Shown: piece by piece, positions 31,868 through 43,592 of the stretch
How the letters are laid out: every line of letters begins with the position of its first letter
Position numbering within the stretch: position 1 is the first letter of the stretch
NCBI RefSeq assembly: GCF_029407905.1
Contig: NC_073642.1
Coordinates: 3,472,001-3,536,000 of the forward strand
Direction: 5' to 3'
DNA from: Bubalus kerabau
Taxonomy: Eukaryota; Chordata; Mammalia; Artiodactyla; Bovidae
Length of the DNA stretch: 64,000 nucleotides
The notes under the pieces: model-generated
The model's database searches: none
What the model saw: only the letters and a program-made list of their open reading frames with translations
Told to the model about the DNA's origin: nothing
Made by a program: the position numbers and the translations under genes

Positions 31868-34800
31868 ATAAACTTCCATAAGCCTCTTACCCTTACCCAT
31901 TAGAGGGCAAACAGAATTAAAACCACAATCACAGAAAACTAACCAAATTGATCACATTGACCAGAGCCTTGTCTAGCTCAAGAAAACTATGAGCCAGACC
32001 AGTAGGATCACCCAAGACGGACAGGTCATGTGAAGAGTTCTGGCAAAACATGGTCCACTGGAGAAGGGAATGCAAACCACTTCAGTATTCTTACCTTGAG
32101 AACCCCAGGAACAGTCTGAAAGGCAAAAAGATGTGACACTGAAAGATGAACTCCCCATGTTGGCAGGTGCCCAGTATGCTACTGGAAAAGAGTGAACTCC
32201 AGAAAGAATGAAGAGATGGAGCCAAAGTGAAAACAACACCCACTTGTGGATGTGACTGGTGATGGAAGTAAAGTATGATGCTGTAAAGAACAATACTGCA
32301 TAGGAACCTAGAATGTTAGGTCCATGAATCAAGGTAAATTGGAAGTGGTCAAACAGGAGATGGCAAGACTGAACATTGACATTTAAGGAATCAGTGAACT
32401 AAAATGGACTGGAATGGGTGAATTTAACTCAGATGACCATTATATCTACTACTGTGGGCAGGAATCCCTTAGAAGAAATTGAGTAGCCATCATAGTCCAC
32501 AGAAGAGTCTGAAATGCAGTAGGTGGATGCAATCTCAAAAATGACAGAATCATCTCTGTTTGTTTCCAAGGCAAAACATTCTATGTCATAGCAATCCAAG
32601 TTTATGCCCTGACCAGTAATGCTGAAGAAGCTGAAGTTGAAAGGTTCTTAGAAGACCTACAAGATGTCCTAGAACTAACACCCCCCAAAAAATTCCTGTT
32701 CATTACAGGGGACTGGAATGCAAAAGTAGGAAGTCAAGAACTACCTGGAGTAACAGGTAAATTTGGCCTTGGAATACAAAATGAAGCTGGCAAAGGTTAA
32801 CAGAATTTTGCCAAGAGAACATCCTCTTCCAACAACACAAGAGACAACTCTATACATGGACACGACCAGATAATCAATACCAAAATCAGACTGATTATAT
32901 TCTTTGCAGACAAAGATGGAAAAGCTCTATACAGTCAGGAAAAACTAGACAAGGAGCTGACTGTGGCTTAGATCATGAACTCTTTATTGCCAAAGTCAGA
33001 CTTAAATTGAAGAAAGTAGGGAAAACCACTAGACCATTCAGGTATGACCTAAATCAAATTCCTTACCGTGAAAGTGAAAAATATATTCAACATATTAGAT
33101 ATGAAAGACAGAGTGCCTGAAGAACTATAGAAAGAGGTTTGTGACATTGTACAGGAGGCAGTGATCAAGACCATCTCCAAGAAAAAGAAATGCAAAAAGA
33201 CAAAATGGTTGTCTGATGAGGCATTACAAATAGCCGAGAAAAGAAGAGAAGCTAAAGGCAAAGGAACAAAGGAAAGATATACCCATTTGAATGCAGAGTT
33301 CCAAAGAATAGCAAGGAGAGATAAGAAAGACTTCCTCAGAGACAAATGCAAAGAAATAGAGGAAAACAATAGAATGGGAAAGACTAGAGATCTCGTCAAG
33401 AAAATTAGAGATACCAAGGGAACATTTCATGCAAAGATGGGCTCAATAAAGGACAGAAATGGTACGGACCTAAGAGAAGCAGAAGACATTACGAAGAGGT
33501 GGCAAGAATACATAGAAGAACTGTACAAAAAAGATCTTCACGACCCAGATAACAACGATGGTGTGATCACTCACCTAGAGCCAGACATCCTGGAATGTGA
33601 AGTCAAGTGGGCCTTAGGAAGCATCACTATGAACAAAGCTAGTGGAGGTGATGAAATTCCAGTTGACCTATTTTAAATCCTGAAAGATGATGCTGTGAAA
33701 GTGCTGCACTCAATATGCCAGCAAATTGGAAAACTCATCAGTGGCCACAGGACTGGAAAAGGTCAGTTTTCATTCCAATCCCAAAGAAAGGCAATGCCAA
33801 AGAATGCTCAAACTACCACACAATTGCATTCATCTCACACACTAGCAAAGTAATGCTCAAAATTCCCCAAGCCAGGTTTCAACAGTACATGAACTGTGAG
33901 CTTCCAGATGTTCAAGATGGATTTAGAAAAGGCAGGGGAACCAGAGATCAAATTGCCAACATCCACTGGAATCATCAAAAAAGCAAGAGAGTTCCAGAAA
34001 AACATCTACTTTTGCTTCAATGACTACACCAAAGCCTTTGACTGTATGGATCACAATAAACTGTGGAAAATTCTGAAAGAGAGGGGAATATCAGACCACC
34101 TGACCTGCCTCCTCAGAAATCTGTATTCAGGTCAAGAAGCAACAGTTAGAAGAGGAAATGGAACAATGCAATGTTCCCAAATCGGAAAAGGAGTACATCA
34201 AGGCTGTATATTGTCACCCTGCTTATTTAACTTATATGCAGAATACATCATGCGAAATGCCAGGCTGGATGAAGCACAAGCTGGAATCAAGACTGCCAGG
34301 AGAAATATCATTTACCTCAGATATGCAGATGACACCACCCTTATGGCAGAAAGTGAAGAAGAACTCAAGAGCCTCTTGATGAAAGAGGAGAGTGAAAAAG
34401 TTGGCTTAAAACTCAACATTCAGAAAACTAAGATCATGGCACCCAGTCCCATCACTTCATGGCAAATAGATGAGGAAACAATGGAAACGGTGAGAGACTG
34501 TATTTTCTTGGGCTCCAAAATCACTGCAGATAGTGACGCAGTCATGAAATTAAAAGATGCTTGCTCCTTGGAAGAAAAGCTATAACCAACCTAGACAGCA
34601 TATTAAAAATCAGAGAGATCACTTTGCCAACAAAGGTCCATCTAGTCAAGGCTATGGTTTTTCCAGTGGTCATGTATGGATGTGAGAGTTGGAATATAAA
34701 GAAATCTGAGCGCTGAAGAACTGATGCTTTTGAACTGTGGTACTGGAGAAGACTCTTGAGAGTCCCTTGGACTGCAAGGAGATCCAACCAATCCACCCTA

Positions 34801-35091
34801 AAGGAAATCAGTCCTGAATATTCATTGGAAGGACTGTTGGTGAAGCTGAAACTCCAATACTTTGGCCACCTAATGCAAAGAACTTACTCATTGGGAAAAA
34901 ACCCCATCCTGGGAAAGACTGAAGGCTGGAGGAGAAGGGGATGACAGAGGATGAGGTGGTTGGATGGCATCACTGAATCTATGGACGTAAATTTGAATAA
35001 ACTCCGGGAGTTGGTGATGGACAGGGAAACCCTGTGTGCTGCAGTCTATGGGGTTGCAAAGAGTCAGACACAACTGAGTGACTGAACTGAG
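31868..35091 (+). mobile_element. BovB (RTE) LINE, near full length, copy C
   Basis: A 3.2-kb sense BovB from ATAAACTTCCATAAGCCTCT to GAGTGACTGAACTGA. The target-site duplication is CTATGCCTTCT (31857-31867) and CTATGCTTTCT (35092-35102), one mismatch. The endonuclease region (about 32330-32820) is broken by stops. RT stretches lie at 33161-33676, 33715-34023 and 33896-34585. Its 5' leader resembles copy A more than copy B, suggesting a different subfamily. Confidence 0.93.
33161..34585 (+). pseudogene. BovB reverse-transcriptase remnant (copy C)
   Basis: Frames at 33161-33676 (KKKKCKKTKWLSDEALQIAE, then EVKWALGSITMNKASGGDEI), 33715-34023 and 33896-34585. The last includes FCFNDYTKAFDCMDHNKLWK, GVHQGCILSPCLFNLYAEYI and LRYADDTTLMAESEEELKSL. 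Both motif A (aspartate in NDYTKAFD) and YADD are present, but at least two frameshifts separate the parts. Confidence 0.85.
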
Positions 35092-35102
35092 CTATGCTTT
35101 CT

Positions 35103-36006
35103 GTTATATGATTCATTTTAACACTCAGAATATGATGAATATCATGATAATTCTTGATTTTATAAAAGTCACAAAAATCTCATGCTTCCAACAGATCTTT
35201 CCCACCAAATGCCCCTAAAGAGCAGCTTCCTATGCCTCCATGTTGTCCCCCTGTTCTGTATCTGCTTCTGTTTCTGTGGCAGGGTTTCTTTGATGTTCTG
35301 AGATGCCGTTCCAGAGATGAAGGGGAGTCCTGCTTGCAGAGCAGGTGCCCCCTCTCTGGGAGACATGATGGCCCCAAAGACACTTCTGTGGCATGGGGAC
35401 CCTCTCCTGATTCAGATGGGTGGCAGGCTGCCGTCACTCCTCGACATAGGAATCAGATGACTCCCTTGTGCATTCAGAGGGGATGGAGGGAAGCAACCAA
35501 GGATGAGAAAGCAGGTGGGAGGAGGAACTGATTGCCCAAATTCCAAAGAGAGATGACACTTCTCTCTGGGACATTGTATTTCATTGGAAAGAACACAGAA
35601 TAGACTGCCCAATACCCTGCTGAACATTTTCAGCTGATAACAAGGAAATCGATGGGTGGCAAAGGAACCATCTCTTTACCTCTTGGTATGAGAGAGACAG
35701 AGTGCCTCTGATGTGAGTTCCTCAAAGTTTCCCTCCTTGGTTCTGCTTGTCTGGCAGAAAATGAATGTTTAAGCAGAGGCCCACACCAGACACTGCAGGG
35801 AGCAGGGTGCGATCAGCACTGGAGAGGGCGTTTCTGTAGATGATGGTCCAGAGTTGCTTTGACAGCCTGTTTTATTCTCCCCTCAAAATCATCAATCCCT
35901 GAAGCTCTGTGTGTGTGTGTGTATATACGCACACACAAGCACACAGGCATGCAGCTCTGATAGCTCTCTGGTCCTGCCCAGACGGAAGCTCTGTCCCCAG
36001 ACTTAC
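35103..36006. other. Intron upstream part next to window exon 5
   Basis: Unassigned sequence with a (GT)n/(AC)n microsatellite at about 35909-35943. No recognised repeat family. Confidence 0.45.
35909..35943 (+). repeat. (GT)n(AC)n microsatellite
   Basis: GTGTGTGTGTGTGT followed by ATATACGCACACACAAGCAC, close to the window exon 5 donor (about 65 bases away). Confidence 0.8.
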
Positions 36007-36259
36007 CATTTGCATCATGAGAATATTCTATGCCAGACACAGTGCATCTTCGGAAAACCATCTTATTCTCAGTTAAAGTGCCCGTTTTATCTGAGAAGAT
36101 ATACTGTATCTGCCCTAGGTCTTCCGTGATGTTCAGAGCTCGGCACTGCAGCTGCGAGTCTGTTTCCTCGTCGTATAGTTCTATATCCTGGTTAATGAAG
36201 TACACTTGGCATACTTTAACAATTTCGATAGAAACGTACAAGGAAATAGGAATCAAAAC
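36007..36259 (-). CDS. ATP10A: ATP10A window exon 5 (PISL motif and DKTGT phosphorylation site)
   Basis: 253 nt, phase 0. It opens VLIPISLYVSIEIVK. PISL at codons 4-7 is the TM4 motif that replaces PEGL of ion pumps in flippases. The catalytic aspartate is codon 57 (bases 36091-36089) in FSDKTGTLTENKMVFRR, the residue that forms the aspartyl-phosphate intermediate. The exon closes EYSHDAN plus G of a split codon. The donor is GTAAG from 36006. This is the signature exon of the pump, and every catalytic residue in it is intact. Confidence 0.98.
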
Positions 36260-37313
36260 CTAGGAGACAAAGCACACAGAATGAATGACTGTGAGGACCT
36301 GCGAGCTGGGGATTTTGTTTTCAATTAAAATGACAAATAACTATAACTGCAAGTAAGTAGGGACTATACTGTACCTTTCAGAGCTTAAACAGGCTGGCTT
36401 AGAGTCAGTATTGTTAGACTATTAGAGTATTGGCAAAGAGTTTAAACTAGGGCAGCCTATGGTGCCACAGAGAGGAAATCCACTATCATGTCTGGAAGCA
36501 TGGAAACCAGGGCTTGTATAGAGGCAAGCATTTTCATGTTACTAAGTTGCACGTGAGAGAAGCTGGGGAAGGAGAGAGAGAAACAAAACAGATGGCACAG
36601 TCAGAGTCCTCAAAAGCAAAGTCACCTCACACCCAGGCTGAGCCGGGGCTCCCGACGGCAGGAGCTGCCCGTGCCGCAGACACACCCCACCGTTCAGGAG
36701 AGACAGTCTTTTCAGAGGCGGGTTCTGTGCTGGAGGACAGTCTCTGTGATCTTGGACAATACAGAGCAGAGGCAAGAGGCTTGGAGAAGAACAGTCACAG
36801 TTATGCTTTGACAATTCAAGAATAACCTTCATAAAACCAACGTTCAATTTTGTCTTTATTTGTGCAGTAACCGTATTATGCTGATACTTACGGGTTCAAA
36901 CTATCACATCCCGACTAACTGGGTTCTTTGGGTAACTTAAGCATATGTAAATGCAACGCCTACTACAGTACTAACTCAAGGCTAGAACAAAATTTGCATC
37001 CATAAAAGGAGACTAATTTGGAAAGTTAGATAAGACTACTGCCCGTTGTGTGAAGCACATGTAAAAAAGATAGCAGAGCCCGCCTTTAAGGCAAAGGCTA
37101 AACCTTCTGCTCACTCTGTCTCCCTAAGAAGGGGGGCAGAGATGCTTGCTGCCCCCGCCACTCCCACAGGCCTGTGGGCCATAGTTTCTCAGTTAATGAT
37201 GAGGACTTGTTCGGGAAGCAGGAGAACTAATGATAACAACAACAACAATAATAACCAGTGCTGCAAACTGCAATGTGATATCCTGAAACGACTCCTGGAA
37301 AAGAAAAAGCACA
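36260..37313. other. Intron between window exons 4 and 5, unassigned part
   Basis: No named repeat. A short AAC/AAT-rich run is at about 37231-37254. Confidence 0.45.
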
Positions 37314-37324
37314 TCAGTGGAAAG

Positions 37325-37601
37325 GCTGCTGCTGCTGCTGCTAAGTCGCTTCAGTCATGTCCGACTCTGTGCGACCCCAGAGACTGCAGCCCACCAGGCT
37401 CCCTCGTCCCTGGGATTCTCCAGGCAAGAATACTGGAGTGGGTTGCCATTTCCTTCTCCAATGCATGAAAGTGAAAAGTGAAAGTGAAGTTGCTCAGTCG
37501 TGTCCGACTCCTAGCGACCCCATGGACTGCAGCCTACCAGGCTCCTCCATCCATGGGATTTTCCAGGCAAGAGTAGTAGAGTGGGGTGCCATTGCCTTCT
37601 C
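37325..37601 (-). mobile_element. Bov-A2-type dimeric SINE
   Basis: Two Bov-A monomers in minus orientation. The first follows GCTGCTGCTGCTGCT and reads AAGTCGCTTCAGTCATGTCC. The second starts at about 37487 with TTGCTCAGTCGTGTCCGACT. A perfect 10-bp duplication, CAGTGGAAAG, lies at 37315-37324 and 37602-37611. Confidence 0.93.
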
Positions 37602-37611
37602 CAGTGGAAAG

Positions 37612-38087
37612 ACTAGTAGAAGCTAAATAATGTCTGGAATCTTGTTCGTGGCAGTCTTAAAGCTGGCTTCTCAGTTTTGATCATGTACCATGGAAATGTA
37701 ATACATTTACATTAGGACACATTTGGTGAGGGGCACGTGAGAACTCTCTGTACTATTTTTTATAACTAGTCTGTTGATCTTAAAATTATTCTAAAATAAA
37801 ACGTGGGCTTTCCAAAGAAGTAATTGATTGAAAAAAACACTGATCAAAAAACCAACCCCTCAGAACCTAAGAATCTTAAGAACAGTAAAGGAGAATTTTA
37901 ACTTGAAAAAACCCCAGAAAAGGTCCTTTAGATAAGTCAGGTGGAACACAAAAGGCAACACATTCATCAGGTGAATCTGTGCTCCTCCCAGATGCAGAAT
38001 CTGTAGGAAGGTCTTAGAAGACTACGGTGACTTGAAGTTCTCACCAGAAAGGTAAACCAGCTGGCATACGGAACTTAGTATTGTTAC
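37612..38087. other. Intron sequence before window exon 4 donor
   Basis: AT-rich. No recognised repeat or motif. Confidence 0.45.
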
Positions 38088-38218
38088 CTGCAAAACTATT
38101 ATCATTGTCAAAAACGAGTAAACTGCAGCTGGGACTGGGGATAAAGAGGTGCCATCAGACTCAGGGACATCAAACAATGATTTCTTCTCTTGATAGCGCT
38201 GCACCCACAGTCCATGTC
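38088..38218 (-). CDS. ATP10A: ATP10A window exon 4 (TM3-TM4 loop and start of TM4)
   Basis: 131 nt, 44 codons with the split Gly. The peptide runs GHGLWVQRYQEKKSLFD, then a short acidic and serine/proline-rich exoplasmic loop, then AAVYSFLTMIIVLQ, the start of TM4. The acceptor AG is at 38220-38219 and the donor is GTAAC from 38087. It ends exactly at a codon boundary, so the PISL motif starts the next exon. Confidence 0.96.
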
Positions 38219-38621
38219 CTGTAGCAAAATTCAAAGAGAAATGTCATCCACCCAATAGAGAAATAAGAGTAGTGCTAGTCCAAATCGCAGCAACACTTTA
38301 AGACTCACTCAACATAAGCACACTGGGCTTTGTGAGCCCGACTGGCCACCTAAGAAAGCAAAGCCCATGATACTGCTGGCACCACGATCAGAGTGCTGGA
38401 AGGCAGGCCCTGAGACTGGGACTCTGCCCTGGACCTTCCCCGCCGCTGGCACCGAACAGCACATGGTCATGACTCGGGAACTGGGTGTGTGTGGGCAGCT
38501 GCCAGTGAGGAACCCCAGAGACGAGTTTCCTAACATGTGTCTTGCAACACACTAGTAGGCTCTGAATACTGCCTGTTGGCCCTGCTTGGAAATTCAAAAT
38601 TCACATCTCACAGACTGAGAA

Positions 38622-38829
38622 CCAGTGAAGTCGCTCAGTCATGTTTGACTTTTTGGGATCCCATGGACTGTAGCCTACCAGACTCCTCCATCCAGGGAAT
38701 TCTCCAGGCAAGGGTACTGGAGTGGGTTGCCATTCCCTCCTCCAGGGGATCTTCCCAACCCAGGGATCAAACCCAGGTCTCCCGCATTGCAGGCAGACGT
38801 TTTACCATGTGAGCCACCAGGGAAGTCCG
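38622..38829 (-). mobile_element. Bov-tA SINE
   Basis: Complete SINE in minus orientation, from GAAGTCGCTCAGTCATGTTT to GTGAGCCACCAGGGAAGTCC. A perfect 12-bp duplication, ACAGACTGAGAA, lies at 38610-38621 and 38830-38841. It is in the intron between window exons 3 and 4. Confidence 0.93.
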
Positions 38830-38841
38830 ACAGACTGAGAA

Positions 38842-39451
38842 GCCAATGGCAGCACACATGATCTCACTGTGCCCAGCTGATGACACAGCCCTTTCATGCC
38901 CACACACCTGTGCCTTTAATAGGCTCTGAAACCCGTCACACCTGGGCATGGTGGCAGCTGAGCAGGGGCACAACGATCATTTGCCTGGAGGCACCATGTG
39001 CTTGCCTGCCTGGCGCCCCCAGGCAGGTGAGGTCTGGAGGCGACGGGAGGCTGCAGGTGCCAGAGTCCACTCTCAGCCTAACTGCTAGCCCCTTCCAGAA
39101 CCCAAATAATGTTTGCCCTATTTTCCCAGAGTCCCTTTTAGTAGAATTTGTGCTTCTACTGCTCTTTATTCCTGCTATCAGAAGGTCAGTGTCACTTTTT
39201 CCACTGGAATCATTACAGTAGATGTGATTAGGCTGTCCTTCCATCCAAGAAGTTGCCCATTCCAAAAACACGCTTTGCCAAGCTCATGCACTGAGGCGTC
39301 TCCATGTGGCCTCACTGGGACAAACACCCTGAGTCCCAGCCTGGGACAAACGTGTATCAATTAGAGCACCAAGTCAGAAGAAGACAGAGGCAGCCTGCCT
39401 GGCAGGCATGCCAGCAGTGCCCGGTCCTCACGGCCCTCCAAGGAGACTTAC
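38842..39451. other. Intron sequence between SINE and window exon 3
   Basis: No repeat or conserved motif recognised. Confidence 0.4.
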
Positions 39452-39583
39452 CGATGGCTGAGAACAGAGACATGCAGATGAGGAGCAGGACACACCAGAG
39501 CACGTCACAGTTCATCTGCCTCTCCAGCCGGCTGCGCTTGTAGCGGGGGCCGCTGTTGTTCAGCAGAGCCTTGGTCTCATGTC
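39452..39583 (-). CDS. ATP10A: ATP10A window exon 3 (TM3)
   Basis: 132 nt encoding HETKALLNNSGPRYKRSRLE and then QMNCDVLWCVLLLICMSLFS. The first part is the cytosolic stretch conserved in P4-ATPases (the TK.M.N-like motif here is TKALLNN). The second part is the hydrophobic third membrane segment. The acceptor AG lies just upstream of 39583. The donor is GTAAG from 39451. It ends in phase 1 (G of Gly). Confidence 0.96.
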
Positions 39584-39945
39584 CTGCGGGGCAGATAGAG
39601 GACAGCGATGCGTCAGGGCCAGCGCAGACAGATGGACTGAAGGAGGCTGCCATCCAGCGATCCGCAAGGGACAAGCTCAGTCAGAAAACTGGGTTCCACA
39701 ATGCATCTCAAATGTGTGACCACCTTGGGGCAATGCAGAGAAAGAAACAGGCTAACACACTAAGAACACTCCCGGTCCAGATATTATTAAACATTTTGCT
39801 TCTGTTCTCCTGGTTTCCTGCAATGGGTTTATGCTACTCTGATAATCAGAAACAGAACAAAACAATCAGGGAGCCATGTCCAGGAACATCCAGCCCACTG
39901 TGGCAAGCCAGCGCCTGTCCCAGACGGGTGACACGCAGCACCCAC
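39584..39945 (-). other. ATP10A: Short ATP10A intron without recognised repeats
   Basis: 362 nt between window exons 2 and 3. The donor is GTGGG (consensus-poor at +3) and the acceptor CCCGCAG. I recognise no transposable element or other gene in it. Confidence 0.85.
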
Positions 39946-40052
39946 CTGCATAGATGACAATACCGACGACGGCTTCCGTGTTTCGGAGCGTGCAGCCTCG
40001 AAGCAGCAGATTTTCTTTGTAGAGTCCAGCCTTTTTGCCATTGTCATGTATG
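39946..40052 (-). CDS. ATP10A: ATP10A window exon 2 (A-domain/TM3 linker)
   Basis: 107 nt. It completes the split Ile codon and encodes IHDNGKKAGLYKENLLLRG followed by CTLRNTEAVVGIVIYA. This is the conserved P4-ATPase NLLLRGC segment that follows the actuator domain. The acceptor AG is at 40054-40053, and the donor GTGGG starts at 39945. The exon leaves G of a Gly codon, which is completed by GA in the next exon. The intron to the next exon is short (362 nt). Confidence 0.96.
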
Positions 40053-40933
40053 CTGTCAGGGAACAGTTGGCACGGGTCAGGAGGGTGCTCACTACTCAAG
40101 CAGTACCACCAGGGAAGGCAGGCCTAGGCTGGGAGCTGCAGAGGGGAGGGGCGGAGGGGCCCAGTGGGTCTCGGCAAAAGCGGAGGTGGGGCTATACAAA
40201 CTTCTAGAAGCCTCCCCAGAGCCTGATGTTTATTCATTTACTTTGCCCATGGGCTTTGTAGAATAATAAGAAATGTATAATTTCATCTCTGCTCCTGGTT
40301 CCTGACACAGGGCTCCTAACACCTTTGTAAACAGGACTGCTAGAATAACCTTTTATTCTAATATTTAGCCCTAGTACCTGGCACAGAGCTCCCAAAATTC
40401 TTGTCATTTCCTAAGTGATAAGAGCACTAGGAATGTCTGCTGAAGTTCTAATACTTGGTCTTTGAGCCTGGCTGTTCCTGACACACAGGACTGAGCCTGT
40501 CACCTGTGGGATCTGATACTCTCCCTGCGTGGTGTCAGAATTGAGTTAGACTGTGGGATAGCCAGCTGATGTCACAGAACTGCTTGGTGTGGGAAAGACC
40601 CACACATCAGAATCGGAAGCAGGGCCACTGTAGGCTTGTCACCACAGAGACTGGCCACAGTTAAAGAGGGCAGAGCCCAAGCTGGGGCCCGAGGTGAGAA
40701 GCTTGCCTAGGAAGACCCTGCCGGGTGGGCTCTGCCCACAGCCTGCTCAGCACAGGGAACACTGCTCACCAGTATGAGAGGGTAACAGGCAGGAAGGCCA
40801 GGGGTCTCCAAATGGAGGAAATAGCCTGCAAGTGTCAGACATTTTTATCTCTCTTAAGCGGCAGGAGGAAACAAACTAGCAATATTTTTTTCCTTCTCTA
40901 TACAAATTTAAAGAAAGGTTTCTCTTAAAATAC
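40053..40933. other. Intron between window exons 1 and 2, left part
   Basis: About 40220-40480 contains imperfect internal repeats (CTGGTTCCTGACACAGGGCT and similar at 40286, 40376, 40470), probably an old LTR or DNA-transposon fragment I cannot name. I see nothing else. Confidence 0.4.
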
Positions 40934-41526
40934 TGTGTTGCCATAATGACACCTGGTTTCACCTGAAGTTAGCTATTCTTGAGCCTAGAGATAACCAATG
41001 CCTTTTTCTTATGGAAATGTTTGTCTTAAGCTATGCTAATGTACTACGCCTTTACCCCAAACTCGGTCTCCAAGTCGGTTCCGCCTCTGGGCCCAAAACC
41101 TACTTGACAAACCAGTATGTTATACTCAGATATTGTTCCCCTAATCTATGTAAATGAAACTATTTGTATGGTGGTCTGCCCTTCTTTAAGATTCAAGTTA
41201 ATTATTTTATGGCCCAAGACTATCCCAAAATGCATCTTATGGGCGAGGGGCCTGGTGCTGTTCTGAATTACAAGACATTCCTTTCTTTCATTAACAGACT
41301 GCTAGTGACTATATAACATCCAGCTAAAGACTAGCAAGGGGGTACTCTTTCTGCCCCCTTCTGATGCCTATGTCAGAAGCTTTCTCTATCTCCTTTATAC
41401 TTTAATAAAACTTTATTACACAAAAGCTCTGAGCGATCAAGCCTCGTCTCTGGCCCCGGATTGAATTCTTCTCCTCCGGGGGCCAAGAATCCTGGTGTAT
41501 TCGCGTGATTCAACAACAACCTTTCA
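40934..41526 (+). mobile_element. Solo LTR of a ruminant endogenous retrovirus
   Basis: It opens TGTGTTGCC and closes CAACCTTTCA. TATA-like CTATATAAC is near 41309 and the polyadenylation signal AATAAA near 41404. The downstream R/U5-like part (CTCTGAGCGATCAAGCCTCG, then GATTGAATTCTTCTCCTCCG) is typical of ruminant ERV LTRs. Possible 5-bp duplication AATAC (40929-40933) / AGTAC (41527-41531). No internal gag/pol/env sequence is adjacent. Antisense to ATP10A. Confidence 0.82.
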
Positions 41527-41698
41527 AGTACACCTCATGCTGTCACAAAGTACAAATATTTCTCTAGAAAAAGGGATCACACTGGTTTCAACAATAGTGT
41601 CTACATTCTGTTCTTCTTATAAAAAGTCATTAGAAACATCAACATGTTAAATTTGATGTGATAAATTTCATGAGACAATTTTTTAATTTGGCTTATTG

Positions 41699-41915
41699 GG
41701 CTTCCCAGGTGGCTCAGTGGTAAAGAATCCATCTGCCAATGCAAGGAGACACCTGAGATGTGCGTTTGATCCCTGGGTTGGGAAGATCCCCAGGAGGAGA
41801 AAATGGCAACCCTCTCCAATATTCCTGCCTGAAGAATCCCATGAATGGAGGACCCTGGTGGGCTACAGTCCATAGAGTCTCAAAGAGTAGGACATGCTGA
41901 GCGACAGAGCACGAG
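41699..41915 (+). mobile_element. Bov-tA SINE
   Basis: The tRNA-like head GGGCTTCCCAGGTGGCTCAG is followed by a Bov-A body to GGACATGCTGAGCGACAGAG. It is opposite in orientation to the SINE at 38622-38829, with window exons 2 and 3 between them. Confidence 0.9.
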
Positions 41916-43240
41916 TTATTTAGATTCAGAGACTATACAAAGTTCAAGCAACTGCTTTTTAAATTCATCTTCTTGACCCATTAATGGCAGGCACACCCTC
42001 AGCCCTGTTAGCCAAGACTGTCCTATGCTAGGGCCTCACTAGCATGGAGTGGGTCCCAGGAGCCTGATGAATGGGTCACAAGGGGAGGCCCTAGAGGCTT
42101 CCAGAACTCGAGCAGGGGAGCAGCCTGACCTCCATCAATCAGGCAGTAGCCCCTGCCTTCCAGGAAGCCACCCGCTCACAGCCTAGGTGGACAGGCCTCT
42201 CCAGCCCTCCTGCCCACCCCAGCCCCGCCTCCTTCTCTGAGGTCAATCAAGGACCCCTGCAAGTACCATCCCTCCCACAGCTCCTAGCACAGTGCCCACT
42301 GACCAGGAACAGAGCTGGTCTGGAGAGGAACAAGGTGTAAAGGAGCCCATAAGGTCTTTTCCTGGTGCAAACAGCACTTCCTGCCACTTCAGTCCCTGGT
42401 CACCTGCATGAGGGACGTGTCAAACACCATCCACGTTCTTCACAACCAGGGAAATCAAAATATTTCACAGTGAAGAAAAGAAGCTACACAATAAAGATAA
42501 GGCCAAAGCACATGCTGTGGGACACATTTCCTGCAAACCTGGTATTTACCATCACAGCATCAGTTTCTGCAGAAGTCATGCAAAATAATGTGCAGACCCA
42601 TGGGCAACCAACCCTGTGTAATACCCTCCTTGTGGCAATTCCAGAACAGAGCAAAGTTTCACTTTAAAAAGAGATTCAAGACTTGAGACCTCAGTGCCAG
42701 CTAAGGTGTCAAGAGACCCGCACGTGGGAGACGTCACACATCAAACCCAGCTCCACCACCACAGTTCTCTCTGCAACAGCCAGGCACGGAAACCACTCCT
42801 CAGAACAGCAGCCAAGGACATGTCATCTAAACCAAACCAGTTAAGTTTATTCAGAACAAGAGATGAACTCAACAGAAACAAGAAAAAGGCATTTATTCCA
42901 TTAAGCTTCCTTTGACATAACCTACACCTTTTAGCAACTGCTGTGCCTTCTAATGAGACCATGTCAGACCAGAACTGATCTCGGCGGGTTCAGCAGCCTG
43001 TTTACAGCTCCCGGCCACACACTCTGACGATGAGGTGTGGTCTGAGCGATGACCCTGCGTCAGAGGGGGAGAAAGGCTGGAGGATGGCGTCACTTGGCAG
43101 GTGCTTGGTAGCAAAAGGGCTGTCTCGGTCTCTGGAGGGGGAAGGTCCCTGCAGAGGGCGGCAGGGTCTTGCAGGCTCAGGGCTGACACTGGGAAGATGC
43201 ACACGACAACGTGAGCTCAGCACACTGCCCTCAGCAGCTC
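41916..43240. other. Unassigned intron sequence
   Basis: No named repeat. Several short ORFs without domains. Confidence 0.4.
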
Positions 43241-43244
43241 TTTT

Positions 43245-43592
43245 TATGGGCTGACGTGTGCTCTCCCCCAGAATTCGTTTGTTCATGTCCTAACCCCAGT
43301 ATCTCAGAATACTGCACTTGGAGTCAGGTCTTTAAAGAGACGATTAAGTTAAAATGGGGGCATATGGGTGGGCCCCACCCCAACAGTCCTGCTGTCTCTA
43401 TAAGAGGAGGCGATTCGGACGCAGAGTCAGACAAACACAGAGGTGAAGGCGGTGTGGGGACACAGGGGGAAGGTGGGCGTCTGCACGCTCCAGAGAGGGA
43501 ACTCAGGAGACGCCAGTCCCGCCGACACTCGGATCTCAGGCTTCCAGCCTCCAGAACCGTGAGACAGTATGTTTCTGTGGTTTAAGCTGCCC
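43245..43592 (+). mobile_element. MLT1-like (MaLR) LTR
   Basis: Pattern of a MaLR LTR: GTTCATGTCCTAACCCCAGT, then TCTCTATAAGAGGAGGCGAT, then CTTCCAGCCTCCAGAACCGT GAGA and GTTTCTGTGGTTTAAG. Sense strand, nearly complete. Confidence 0.65.
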
